Part shown: in pieces, positions 1-7,445 of the stretch
How positions within the stretch are numbered: the first letter of the stretch is position 1
Layout of the letters: each line of letters starts with the position of its first letter
NCBI RefSeq assembly: GCF_029892045.1
Contig: NZ_CP120368.1
Coordinates: 3,704,520-3,768,519, forward strand
Reading direction: 5' to 3'
Length of the DNA stretch: 64,000 nt
Source: Sinorhizobium numidicum
GTDB lineage: Bacteria; Pseudomonadota; Alphaproteobacteria; Rhizobiales; Rhizobiaceae
Notes under the pieces: model-generated
Told to the model about the DNA's origin: nothing
The model's input: only the letters and a program-made list of their open reading frames with translations
Database searches by the model: none
Made by a program: the position numbers and the translations under genes

Positions 1-209
1 ACCCGATCGCCATGATCGCTTCTTTCGCCATGTGCCTGCGCTATTCCTTCAACCTCGTGAAGGAAGCCGACGATCTGGAGAAGGCGATTGCCAACGTGCT
101 CGACAAGGGCGTCCGCACGGGCGACATCATGGCGGAAGGTTGCCGCCAGGTCGGCACCGCCGAGATGGGCGACGCTATCCTCGCCGAGTTCAAGGCGCTC
201 TCGGCCTGA
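1..209 (+). CDS. leuB: 3-isopropylmalate dehydrogenase, C-terminal end (partial)
   Basis: Only the last 68 or so codons are in the window; the gene begins upstream. The enzyme oxidises and decarboxylates 3-isopropylmalate in leucine biosynthesis in the cytoplasm. The visible tail (MIASFAMCLRYSF, then a helix with EADDLEKAIANVL, then TGDIMAEGCRQVGTAEMGDAI) matches the end of the isocitrate/isopropylmalate dehydrogenase fold, where the MI(A/G)S(F/A)xMxLRYSF segment is well conserved. It stops at TGA 207-209 and is followed by a strong hairpin terminator. The identification rests on this conserved tail alone. Confidence 0.85.
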   Translation, partial: PIAMIASFAMCLRYSFNLVKEADDLEKAIANVLDKGVRTGDIMAEGCRQVGTAEMGDAILAEFKALSA

Positions 210-268
210 TCGCCCGTCAGGGTCGATCGGTTTTACTGTCTGCTCCGTAACGAGCTTCGATGAACGGG

Positions 269-300
269 CACCTCCGGAAACTCCGGAGGTGTTTTCCGTT
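269..300 (+). terminator. Rho-independent terminator of leuB
   Basis: A perfect 10-bp stem CACCTCCGGA (269-278) / TCCGGAGGTG (282-291) closes on a 3-nt loop. TTTT follows, then a mixed T-rich tail. It lies 60 bp after the leuB stop and separates it from the PAP2 gene. Confidence 0.85.
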
Positions 301-363
301 TGGACCTCTTGATTTCATCCGGTTCGCCTTCACATCCCGTGAAAAGGAAAAGGAAGGAGTGAC

Positions 364-1062
364 ATGAACCAACCGCTTTCCTCCACCGGCTGGATAGTGC
401 TGACGACGGTCATACTTGTGCTGGCTTTCGTTCCCTTCGACCCGCAACTGGCGGAGTGGGCGCAGGATCTGCCGGAAGAGATCGTTGCCTTCAACCGGAC
501 GATCACCGATTTGGGCACCTTTGCCTGGATGATCTACACGTCTGCCTTCCTGCTGCTGATCACCTTCATTGTCCGGCGAACGACCGACCGCGACACGGTC
601 CAGAACCGGGCTCGAACCGCGCGTAATCTTTCAGCCTATTTTCTGCTGACGATCGGCACTGCGAGCGCGCTGGTGCATGGATTGAAATTCCTCATCGGCC
701 GCGCACGCCCGGAACTTGTCGCCGACTACGGCGCCTACAGCCTTACCCCGTTTACCGGCGACACATTGTTCGAGAGCTTCCCCTCCGGCCATGCGACGGC
801 CGCCGGGGCATTCTTCGGCGCCTTCGCGATGCTGATGCCGCAGCTCCGGCCGTTGTTTCTACTACTGGCGCTGATGATTGGCGTCTCGCGCGTGATCGTC
901 GGCGCCCATTATCCGAGCGATGTCGCGGCGGGCCTGCTCCTCGGCCTCTGGGTCGCCCTGATGGTCGCCTTTCTCTTCGCCAGCCGTGGCTGGCTGTTCC
1001 GGTTCGATGCAGGCGGCTGGCCGACACCAAAGAATGCAGGTCGCCTGCCGAGGGGCAAATAA
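364..1062 (+). CDS. PAP2-family membrane phosphatase
   Basis: A 232-residue membrane protein of the type 2 phosphatidic acid phosphatase superfamily. These enzymes remove phosphate from lipid phosphates or undecaprenyl pyrophosphate at the membrane. All three catalytic motifs are present and spaced normally: KFLIGRARP (residues 108-116), PSGH (140-143) and SRVIVGAHYPSD (175-186, with Arg176, His182 and Asp186). About five or six hydrophobic segments surround them, with the active site expected on the periplasmic face. The ATG follows a purine-rich GGAAGGAG at 8 bases or less. It sits alone between two terminators. The substrate cannot be told from sequence; undecaprenyl pyrophosphate, phosphatidylglycerol phosphate or lipid A are all possible. 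Confidence 0.9.
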   Translation: MNQPLSSTGWIVLTTVILVLAFVPFDPQLAEWAQDLPEEIVAFNRTITDLGTFAWMIYTSAFLLLITFIVRRTTDRDTVQNRARTARNLSAYFLLTIGTASALVHGLKFLIGRARPELVADYGAYSLTPFTGDTLFESFPSGHATAAGAFFGAFAMLMPQLRPLFLLLALMIGVSRVIVGAHYPSDVAAGLLLGLWVALMVAFLFASRGWLFRFDAGGWPTPKNAGRLPRGK

Positions 1063-1090
1063 AAAGCCGGCGCGGAAGACCGCGCCGGAG
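1061..1090 (-). terminator. Terminator of the MHS transporter gene
   Basis: Stem CCGGCGCGG (1067-1075) / CCGCGCCGG (1080-1088) with a 4-nt loop. On the minus strand it is followed by CTTTTT, so it ends the leftward transporter gene. It also directly abuts the stop codon of the convergent PAP2 gene and may block read-through from that side. Confidence 0.8.
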
Positions 1091-1117
1091 TCAGGAGAGC
1101 TTCTTCGACCGGTCCGC

Positions 1118-3007
1118 TTAGTCCATCGTGTGGATATCGCGGTCCTTGGTTTCCGGCAGGAAGAGCATGCCGATGACCAGCGTGATGCCCGCGAAGACGA
1201 TCGGGTACCACAGGCCGTAGTAGATATCGCCCTGAGCGGCACTCATCGCGAAGGCGGTCGCCGGAAGCAGGCCGCCGAACCAGCCGTTACCGATATGGTA
1301 GGGCAGCGACATGCCGGTGTAACGAATACGGGTCGGGAAAAGCTCGACCAGCAGGGCGGCGATTGGGCCGTAGACCATCGTCACATAGATGACGAGAACC
1401 GTCAGCACCGCGATGATCACCGTCCAATTCACGCGGGCAGGATCGGCCACCATGGTGAAGGCGCCGGCCTTGTCGATCGTGTAGACCCCCATTTCGGTTG
1501 CGCCGCCAAGTTCCTCTTTGGTCAGGAGCTTGTCGGCGATCAGCTTGTCGGCCGGCACCACGGTTTTTTCGCCGGTGCGGACGGCAGCCGCGTCGAGCCC
1601 CAATTCCGGATTGGCTGCGACGAAAGTGTCGAGCTTCGATTCCGGCACCTTGGCAGCAGCGCGCACCAGCGGATAGCCGGAGGCCTGAAGCGCCATGTTG
1701 ACCTGCTTCTGGAAGGCAGCGTCCTGTGCCTTGGCGGCGTCGCCCGCAGCGACAGCATCATAGCTGGTGATCGTCGTTTCACTGATTTTCACGGTCGCCG
1801 GTGTCCCCGCAGGAGCCGTCGTTACCACGTCGTAAGGAACCGAGTTGCGGGTTAGGAAGGCGGTCGCAATATCGCACGAGGTGGTGAACTTCGCGGTGCC
1901 GGTGGGGTTGAACTGGAACTTGCAGTCGCCGGGAGCGGCGGTAACCGTCGCGCGGACACTCTGCTGCGCTTCGGCAAGTGCCGGATTGCCGGCCCAGGTC
2001 AGCGTCTTGAACAGCGGGAAGTACGTCAGCATGGCAAGCAGCAGACCCGCCATGATGATCGGCTTACGGCCGATCTTGTCCGAAAGCCAGCCGAAGAAGA
2101 CGAAGAAGCCTGTGCCGATCAAGAGCGAAGCGGCAACCATCAGGTTCGCCGACTGGCCGTCGACCTTAAGAATGCTCTGCAGGAAGAACAGCGCATAGAA
2201 CTGGCCGGAGTACCAGACGACCGCCTGGCCGACGACGGCGCCGAAGAGCGCGAGCAACGCGATCTTCGCGTTTCTCCACTGGCCGAAGGCTTCCGTCAGC
2301 GGCGCCTTCGAACCCTTGCCCTCTTCCTTCATCCGCTTGAAGGCGGGCGACTCGTTCATCTTCAGACGAATCCAGACGGAAACGCCGAGAAGGATGAAGG
2401 AGAGCAGGAACGGGATGCGCCAGCCCCAGGCAGCGAATGCGTCCTTGCCGAGCATGAACTGAACAAGCAGGATCACCACCAGCGAGAGGAACAGGCCAAG
2501 CGTCGCGGTCGTCTGGATCCAGGAGGTGAAGTAACCGCGGCGTCCATGCGGTGCGTGTTCCGCAACATAGGTTGCAGCACCGCCATATTCACCGCCAAGA
2601 GCGAGACCCTGCAGCAGGCGCAGGCCGACCAGGATGATCGGCGCGGCAATGCCGATGGAGCCGGAGCCCGGCAGGATGCCGACGAGGAAGGTCGAAAAAC
2701 CCATGATCAGGATGGTGACGAGGAACGTATATTTGCGACCGACGAGATCGCCGAGGCGACCGAAAACCAACGCGCCGAAGGGCCGCACCAGGAAGCCAGC
2801 GGCAAAGGCGAGCAGCGCGAAGATGTTGCGCGTCGTCTCCGGATACTGGCTGAAGAAGGCGGCGCCGATATAGACCGCGAGCGAGCCATAAAGATAGAAA
2901 TCGTACCATTCGAAGACGGTACCAAGCGACGAGGCGAAGATAACCTTCTTTTCCTCGCCGGTCATCGGGCGGGCTTTTGAGCCTTCCGCTGTCGCGACGT
3001 TTGCCAT
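1118..3007 (-). CDS. MFS transporter of the metabolite:H+ symporter (MHS) type, with large extra loop
   Basis: A 629-residue inner-membrane carrier, probably proton-coupled uptake of a mono- or dicarboxylate or related metabolite. Family marks are the N-terminal ASSLGTVFEWYDFYLYG, the loop motif GRLGDLVGRKYTF, a second DKIGRKPII loop after the middle of the protein, and ELFPTRIRYTGMSLPYHIGNG near the C-terminus. MHS proteins are usually 420-550 residues. Here about 185 extra hydrophilic residues (about 340-525, bases 1433-1993) lie between transmembrane segments, with two cysteines (GDCKFQF and TSCDIA). The start is the ATG at 3005-3007, because GGAGGATCATCAAA precedes it; the open frame continues 10 codons upstream without a site. 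It is monocistronic. The substrate is unknown. Confidence 0.88.
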   Translation of the reverse strand: MANVATAEGSKARPMTGEEKKVIFASSLGTVFEWYDFYLYGSLAVYIGAAFFSQYPETTRNIFALLAFAAGFLVRPFGALVFGRLGDLVGRKYTFLVTILIMGFSTFLVGILPGSGSIGIAAPIILVGLRLLQGLALGGEYGGAATYVAEHAPHGRRGYFTSWIQTTATLGLFLSLVVILLVQFMLGKDAFAAWGWRIPFLLSFILLGVSVWIRLKMNESPAFKRMKEEGKGSKAPLTEAFGQWRNAKIALLALFGAVVGQAVVWYSGQFYALFFLQSILKVDGQSANLMVAASLLIGTGFFVFFGWLSDKIGRKPIIMAGLLLAMLTYFPLFKTLTWAGNPALAEAQQSVRATVTAAPGDCKFQFNPTGTAKFTTSCDIATAFLTRNSVPYDVVTTAPAGTPATVKISETTITSYDAVAAGDAAKAQDAAFQKQVNMALQASGYPLVRAAAKVPESKLDTFVAANPELGLDAAAVRTGEKTVVPADKLIADKLLTKEELGGATEMGVYTIDKAGAFTMVADPARVNWTVIIAVLTVLVIYVTMVYGPIAALLVELFPTRIRYTGMSLPYHIGNGWFGGLLPATAFAMSAAQGDIYYGLWYPIVFAGITLVIGMLFLPETKDRDIHTMD

Positions 3008-3199
3008 TTTGATGATCCTCCACTCCAAAATCAGCATATTGGAGCGCCCATTCCCCGGCCCGAAGCTCCTCCCTGAGTGTTCGGGCGTGGTGCGCCTCGT
3101 AACAAGATGTCAGAAAAGCGGCGCACCGGGCAGGGATGCTTTGGACTTATGACTTTCGTCTAATGCCGCGATCGTGACACTCCGAATGCCGACGGCGGC

Positions 3200-3227
3200 T
3201 TGACTCTTCACGAAAAGCCGGTATGAG
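3200..3227 (+). promoter_or_regulatory. Candidate sigma-70 promoter of the asd leader
   Basis: TTGACT (3200-3205) and TATGAG (3222-3227) are separated by 16 bp. Transcription would begin near 3234, just before the GAGG site of the short leader frame at 3251. This is a match by eye to the rhizobial -35/-10 consensus and has no other support. Confidence 0.45.
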
Positions 3228-3250
3228 CAGCGGCGAACGAGGAAACCGCC

Positions 3251-3370
3251 ATGCGACCGAACCGCGCGTCCATCGCTGCGCCGATCTTGCCGGCCCATGC
3301 CGCCGGGCAGGTTTGCCATTTCTCGCTCGCTAGCAAAACAACGGCCAAAACGACGACGAAAACCGTCTGA
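3251..3370 (+). CDS. Putative Thr/Lys-rich leader peptide of asd
   Basis: A 39-codon frame (ATG 3251, TGA 3368-3370) preceded by GAGG 8 bases upstream. Its last 11 residues before the stop are KTTAKTTTKTV, which packs five Thr and three Lys codons together. Threonine and lysine are end products of the pathway that the next gene, asd, commits to. This is the layout of an amino-acid attenuator such as thrL of enterobacteria. Downstream are a CCCCGG/CCGGGG hairpin (3393-3409), a CGCGG/CCGCG hairpin (3421-3434) and a possible competing pairing of GGGGA/AACC with GGTTTCCCC. There is no convincing U-run, so termination, if it occurs, could be Rho-dependent. The function is inferred from composition and position only. 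Confidence 0.5.
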   Translation: MRPNRASIAAPILPAHAAGQVCHFSLASKTTAKTTTKTV

Positions 3371-3392
3371 CGTCTCTGGCCCGCCGCTCTCT

Positions 3393-3440
3393 CCCCGGTA
3401 AGGCCGGGGACAGGAACCCTCGCGGCAGTCCGCGCGGTTT
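3393..3440 (+). promoter_or_regulatory. Possible attenuator structures before asd
   Basis: Two short GC-rich hairpins follow the leader stop: CCCCGG (3393-3398) with CCGGGG (3404-3409), and CGCGG (3421-3425) with CCGCG (3430-3434), the latter followed by CGGTTT. The 3' arm of the first (GGGGA, 3406-3410) and the nearby AACC can instead pair with GGTTTCCCC (3437-3445). The structures could therefore be mutually exclusive. The stems are short and the model is tentative. Confidence 0.3.
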
Positions 3441-3483
3441 CCCCCTCCACCAGACGAGGAGAGACAGAAAGAGAGCTTAGATA

Positions 3484-4518
3484 ATGGGTTTCAAGATTGC
3501 AGTCGCAGGCGCTACCGGCAATGTCGGCCGGGAGATGCTGAATATCCTCTCGGAACGCGGATTTCCCGCAGACGAGGTAATTGCGCTCGCCTCCTCCCGC
3601 TCCGTCGGCACCGAAGTCTCCTACGGCGACAAGACGTTGAGGGTCTCGAACCTCGAAACCTATGATTTCTCCGATACCGACATTTGCCTGATGTCCGCCG
3701 GCGGCGCGGTTTCGCAGAAATACTCGCCAAAGATCGGCCAACAGGGGTGCGTCGTCATCGATAACTCGTCCGCCTGGCGTTACGACGCCGACGTGCCGCT
3801 GATCGTGCCGGAAGTGAACCCGGACGCGATTTCCCTCTTTTCCAAGAAGAACATCATCGCCAATCCGAATTGCTCGACGGCGCAGCTCGTCGTCGCGCTG
3901 AAGCCGCTGCACGACCACGCCAAGATCAAGCGCGTCGTCGTTTCCACCTATCAGTCCGTTTCGGGTGCCGGCAAAGACGGCATGGATGAACTCTTTAACC
4001 AGACGCGTGCGGTCTTCGTTGCCGATCCGATCGAGAGCAAGAAGTTCACCAAGCGCATTGCCTTCAACGTCATCCCGCACATCGACGTCTTCATGGAGGA
4101 CGGTTACACCAAGGAAGAGTGGAAAGTTCTGGCTGAGACCAAGAAGATGCTCGATCCGAAGATCAAGGTAACCTGCACGGCCGTGCGCGTGCCGGTGTTC
4201 ATCGGTCATTCGGAATCGGTCAATATCGAATTCGAGAACGAGATCAGCGCTGAAGAGGCGCGCGAGATCCTGCGCGAAGCTCCGGGTTGCCTTGTTGTCG
4301 ACAAGCACGAGAACGGCGGATACGTGACTCCTTATGAGTGCGCCGGCGAAGATGCGACCTATATCTCACGCATCCGCGAGGACGCAACGGTCGAGAACGG
4401 CCTCAATATGTGGGTCGTTTCCGACAACCTGCGCAAGGGCGCTGCCCTCAACGCCATCCAGATCGCTGAGCTGCTCGTTAATCGCGGTCTGGTCAAGCCG
4501 CGGAGGCAGGCCGCCTGA
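3484..4518 (+). CDS. asd: Aspartate-semialdehyde dehydrogenase
   Basis: A 344-residue enzyme that reduces beta-aspartyl phosphate to aspartate semialdehyde with NADPH. This is the branch precursor for lysine/diaminopimelate, threonine, methionine and isoleucine, and it also serves peptidoglycan synthesis. The N-terminal Rossmann motif AVAGATGNVG (residues 7-16) and the catalytic cysteine in NPNCSTAQ (Cys130) are intact. Length and motifs match the family. The ATG lies after a purine-rich AGAAAGAGAG stretch. A 445-bp leader containing the short Thr/Lys-rich frame lies between the upstream divergent transporter and this gene. A hairpin follows the stop. Confidence 0.97.
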   Translation: MGFKIAVAGATGNVGREMLNILSERGFPADEVIALASSRSVGTEVSYGDKTLRVSNLETYDFSDTDICLMSAGGAVSQKYSPKIGQQGCVVIDNSSAWRYDADVPLIVPEVNPDAISLFSKKNIIANPNCSTAQLVVALKPLHDHAKIKRVVVSTYQSVSGAGKDGMDELFNQTRAVFVADPIESKKFTKRIAFNVIPHIDVFMEDGYTKEEWKVLAETKKMLDPKIKVTCTAVRVPVFIGHSESVNIEFENEISAEEAREILREAPGCLVVDKHENGGYVTPYECAGEDATYISRIREDATVENGLNMWVVSDNLRKGAALNAIQIAELLVNRGLVKPRRQAA

Positions 4519-4540
4519 CAGGCACAGAGATTGAGACGGA

Positions 4541-4580
4541 AGCCCCGCTCGGACCTCCAGCGCCGAGCGAGGTTTCCTAT
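4541..4580 (+). terminator. Likely terminator of asd
   Basis: CGCTCGG (4546-4552) pairs with CCGAGCG (4563-4569) around a 10-nt loop, followed by AGGTTTCCTATT. The T-run is short, so confidence is moderate. Confidence 0.55.
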
Positions 4581-4597
4581 TGAATTCGGCGGATGAC

Positions 4598-4613
4598 GGA
4601 TTCACGTGAAACC
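4598..4613. promoter_or_regulatory. parS: parS-like site
   Basis: GATTCACGTGAAAC (4599-4612) has the CACGTG core and one half of the ParB palindrome TGTTTCACGTGAAACA intact, with one change in the other half. It lies between asd and the transglycosylase signal sequence, about 36 kb from the predicted oriC. It belongs to a set of seven such sites in the window. Confidence 0.65.
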
Positions 4614-4679
4614 ACGACGCCGCAAGTAAGAATGAGGTCGGCGAAGGCCGGCATTTTTGAAGGCAACACGATTCGGGCA

Positions 4680-5516
4680 ATGACGGGGTATTTCATGCAT
4701 ATGGTGAAGTGCGCAGCAGTTGGGCTTGCGGTCCTCATTTCAACGGCAACTCTTCCCGTGAGTGCCGCCGCGGCGCAATGCGGCAATGACAGCAGCGGCT
4801 TTCAGGCCTGGGTAAGCGAGTTCAAACGGGAGGCGGCGGGCAACGGCATCAGCCCCTCGGTGCTCGACCAGGTACTCGCGAATGTCTCCTACAGCAGGGC
4901 GACGATCCGTGCCGATCGCGGCCAGAAGAGCTTTAAGCTCTCGCTCGATCAGTTCATGAAGAAGCGCGGTGGCCAGGCGATCATCTCGCGCGGCAGGAAG
5001 ATGCGAGCCCAGAACGTCGAGCTTTTCGCAAGCATCGAACAGCGCTTTGGTGTCCCCGCCGGTCCGCTGATCGCGATCTGGGGCATGGAGACCGGTTTTG
5101 GCTCCTTCATGGGCAAGGAACACACACTCTCTGCGGTTTCGACCCTTGCCTATGACTGCCGCCGCTCCGACTATTTCACCAACCAGCTCTATGCCGCTCT
5201 CCAGCTCGTGGAGCGCGGGGACCTGAGCCCCGCCGCCCGCGGCGCCGCCCATGGCGAAATCGGCCAGACGCAGTTTCTGCCGGTAAACGTTTTGAAATAC
5301 GGCGTCGACGGTGACGGCAACGGCCACATCGACATGGTCCGCTCTAAGGCAGACGCGCTTGCTTCGACGGCGAACTTCCTGCGCGGCCACGGCTGGCAGC
5401 CGGGTGCCGGCTATCAGCCGGGTGAAGCGAACTACGCAGCGATCCAAGGATGGAACGCCGCCAGCGTGTATCAACAGGCGATCGCCATCATCGGCGCCGA
5501 AATCGACGGCAACTGA
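4680..5516 (+). CDS. Lytic murein transglycosylase (MltB/SLT_2 type)
   Basis: A secreted enzyme that cleaves peptidoglycan glycan strands to 1,6-anhydromuramic ends. From the chosen ATG it has 278 residues. A signal peptide (MVKCAAVGLAVLI ... PVSAAAAQ) is followed by the SLT_2 domain, with the catalytic Glu in IWGMETGFGSF and the family motif GEIGQTQFLPVNVLKYGVDGDGNG. The mature part begins near QCGNDSSG. The open frame extends to 4593, but that start would put 29 residues before the signal peptide and run through the parS-like site. ATGs at 4680, 4695 and 4701 are all plausible; 4680 is chosen provisionally. Confidence 0.88.
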   Translation: MTGYFMHMVKCAAVGLAVLISTATLPVSAAAAQCGNDSSGFQAWVSEFKREAAGNGISPSVLDQVLANVSYSRATIRADRGQKSFKLSLDQFMKKRGGQAIISRGRKMRAQNVELFASIEQRFGVPAGPLIAIWGMETGFGSFMGKEHTLSAVSTLAYDCRRSDYFTNQLYAALQLVERGDLSPAARGAAHGEIGQTQFLPVNVLKYGVDGDGNGHIDMVRSKADALASTANFLRGHGWQPGAGYQPGEANYAAIQGWNAASVYQQAIAIIGAEIDGN

Positions 5517-5544
5517 CAAGGCTGATTAGAACGGAATGAATGAA

Positions 5545-5575
5545 GGGCCCGGTTCGAAAGAATCGGGCCTTTTCC
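5545..5575 (+). terminator. Terminator of the transglycosylase gene
   Basis: GGCCCGGTTC (5546 onward) pairs with GAATCGGGCC (ending 5569) with one G-U/A wobble and a GAAA loop, and is followed by TTTTCCTT. It lies in the 65-bp gap between two convergent genes. Confidence 0.8.
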
Positions 5576-5581
5576 TTGCGA

Positions 5582-6229
5582 TTACATGCCGGGCCGGGCA
5601 AAATCGCCGGTCTTGGCGTCCATCACCCAAAGCTCGCCGGTCGAAATATCGAACCAGGCCCCGTGCAGCTGCAGCTTTCCCTTCGCCTCGAGGATCTGCA
5701 CGCAGGGGAAAGTCCTGAGGTTGGCGAGCGAGTTTCGGATCGACACGCGCTCGAGTGCTCGCTGGCGTTCCCCCTCGGTCATGAAGCCGTTGCTCTGAAT
5801 CTGCTCCGCCGCCGGTTTCAACAGGTTCATCCAGCGGCCGATGAAATCGCCGGGCGAGAGAGGTTCCGCGTCCGTGTCGAGCGCTGCCTTGATGCCGCCG
5901 CAACGGCCGTGGCCCATCACGACGATGTCGCTGACGCGCAGAGACTGGACCGCGAATTCCAGCGCCGCCGAAGTCGAATGATAATGCCCGTCGGGCTCAT
6001 AGGGGGGCATAAGATTGGCGACGTTGCGGACGACGAAGAGTTCGCCCGGACCGCTGTCGAAAATCGTCTCGGGCGCGGCTCGCGAGTCGCAGCAGGCGAT
6101 GACCATAGTCTTCGGCTTTTGGCCGCTCTCGGCGAGCGTCCTGTAGCGTTGCTGCTGTTCGTTAAAGCGACCGCTCATGAAATTGCGGTAGCCGCTCAGA
6201 AGATGTTCCGGAAAGCGCTGCATGTCCAT
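5582..6229 (-). CDS. Beta-class carbonic anhydrase
   Basis: A 215-residue cytoplasmic zinc enzyme that interconverts CO2 and bicarbonate. Zinc ligands are in place: Cys47 with the Asp-Arg dyad in CCDSR (46-50), then His107 and Cys110 in MGHGRCGG. A conserved DSGPGELFVVRNVAN follows the first motif. The length is typical. The start at 6229 has CAGGG 6 bases upstream; a second ATG two codons later is also possible. It is convergent with the transglycosylase and has its own promoter region before pdxY. Confidence 0.95.
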   Translation of the reverse strand: MDMQRFPEHLLSGYRNFMSGRFNEQQQRYRTLAESGQKPKTMVIACCDSRAAPETIFDSGPGELFVVRNVANLMPPYEPDGHYHSTSAALEFAVQSLRVSDIVVMGHGRCGGIKAALDTDAEPLSPGDFIGRWMNLLKPAAEQIQSNGFMTEGERQRALERVSIRNSLANLRTFPCVQILEAKGKLQLHGAWFDISTGELWVMDAKTGDFARPGM

Positions 6230-6278
6230 CGGTTACCCTGCCCCGATCGTCTGATCAATCCATTATCAGCAGTTTCTT

Positions 6279-7160
6279 TTATTTCCGCCGGGCTTGGCTC
6301 GGATGCATGAGGCGGCGCATCTGCACCATAGCCATCGGCGTTGCGAGGCTCGCAGCGTCCTGCTCAAGCGTTAGCTCGTCGGCGCCACGCCGAGCGGTGC
6401 GCGCGATGATTTCGAAGACGCTGGCGGTCGCCATCTGCAGTGCCCGCTCTTCCGCCAGTCCCTGCAGCAGCCGCGCCAGAAACACGGCCGAGAGCAGGTC
6501 CCCCGTGCCGTTTGGCGGATTCTCGATCATCCGATGTTCGGCGAGCAGCGCATGGCGGCCCGACAGATAGAGATTGCCGGTGCCGCCGCTCATCATCGGG
6601 ATTGCCGACGTGACCAGCATGCGAGAAGGCCCGAGAGCGAGCGCTGCGTCGAGAATAGCAGCGTTCGTTTCTAGCTCGGCGCCCGCAAGCCAGGACAGTT
6701 CAAAACGGTTGGGCGTTGCAAGTGTTGCCAGAGGCAGCAGCCGGTCGCGAATGGCGACGGCGGTTTCGGCCGGCACATAAAGACCGTTCGCGTCGCCGAT
6801 GACCGGATCGCAGGCATAGAAAAGGTCAGGAGTGCGTTCGCGCAGGGTCGTCACCAGTCTGGCGACGCCCTCGGCCTGATCCGACGAACCGAGATAGCCG
6901 GAGAGGACAGCCCCCACCTCGCCGGTCCACCGCGCCCCGGCGAGATCATCGATGACCGACTGAAAGTCCGCGTCCGGCATCGTCACGCGCGTCGACCGGC
7001 CATGTCCCGGATGCCAAGGGAGGATCACCGTCGGCAGGGCCCAGACCCGGTGCCCGAGCGTTTCCAATGCAAATACTGCGGCACGGTTGCCCACGGCGCC
7101 GCGAACCACATGGCTGGAAATGACAATGACGGCGGCGGGCGCGGCGGGCGTTTCGGACAT
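6279..7160 (-). CDS. pdxY: Pyridoxal kinase
   Basis: A 293-residue PfkB/ribokinase-fold enzyme that phosphorylates pyridoxal in vitamin B6 salvage. Evidence is the N-terminal VIVISSHVVRGAVGNRAA, the ALPTVILPWHPGHG segment, DPVIGDANGLYVP, and the ATP/anion-hole motif NPPNGTGDLLSAVFLARLL near the C-terminus. The start MSETPAAP (7160) is preferred; the frame runs 19 codons further up, but no family member starts there. It is divergent from glutamate dehydrogenase. The 285-bp gap holds the phased dyads, which could act on both genes. Confidence 0.93.
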   Translation of the reverse strand: MSETPAAPAAVIVISSHVVRGAVGNRAAVFALETLGHRVWALPTVILPWHPGHGRSTRVTMPDADFQSVIDDLAGARWTGEVGAVLSGYLGSSDQAEGVARLVTTLRERTPDLFYACDPVIGDANGLYVPAETAVAIRDRLLPLATLATPNRFELSWLAGAELETNAAILDAALALGPSRMLVTSAIPMMSGGTGNLYLSGRHALLAEHRMIENPPNGTGDLLSAVFLARLLQGLAEERALQMATASVFEIIARTARRGADELTLEQDAASLATPMAMVQMRRLMHPSQARRK

Positions 7161-7288
7161 CGGCGATCCCATTCCTTCGAGACGAATGTGATCGCCCGAC
7201 TGCCGTCGCCATGTCAACAGCGCACGTCCGGAGCAGGCTCTGAACAGAGCTCAGGCGTTTTCGTTCGTTTTCGCCGTTTTTGGAGCAA

Positions 7289-7376
7289 TTTTCGCAAAAT
7301 CACCTTCGATTTAAATGGATTTAAGCCGAAATCGCGTGAATTTCTCCAAAATTCGGCTCGATTTAGCCGAAATCGA
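7289..7376. promoter_or_regulatory. Array of phased ATTT-N5/6-AAAT dyads between pdxY and the NAD-GDH gene
   Basis: Four inverted repeats of the form ATTT-N5 or N6-AAAT occur at 7289-7301, 7320-7333, 7341-7353 and 7362-7374. Their centres are about 31.5, 20.5 and 21 bp apart, close to whole turns of B-DNA. The fourth extends to CGATTTAGCCGAAATCG (7360-7376). They end 70 bp before the glutamate dehydrogenase start. The pattern fits cooperative binding of a dimeric regulator such as an Lrp/AsnC protein. The identity of the regulator is a guess. Confidence 0.5.
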
Positions 7377-7445
7377 GGATAAAAACGATCGCCATTGGCC
7401 ATGGTTCTGATAGGCTCCGTCCTATCTTGGATGGGGAGTGACTTC

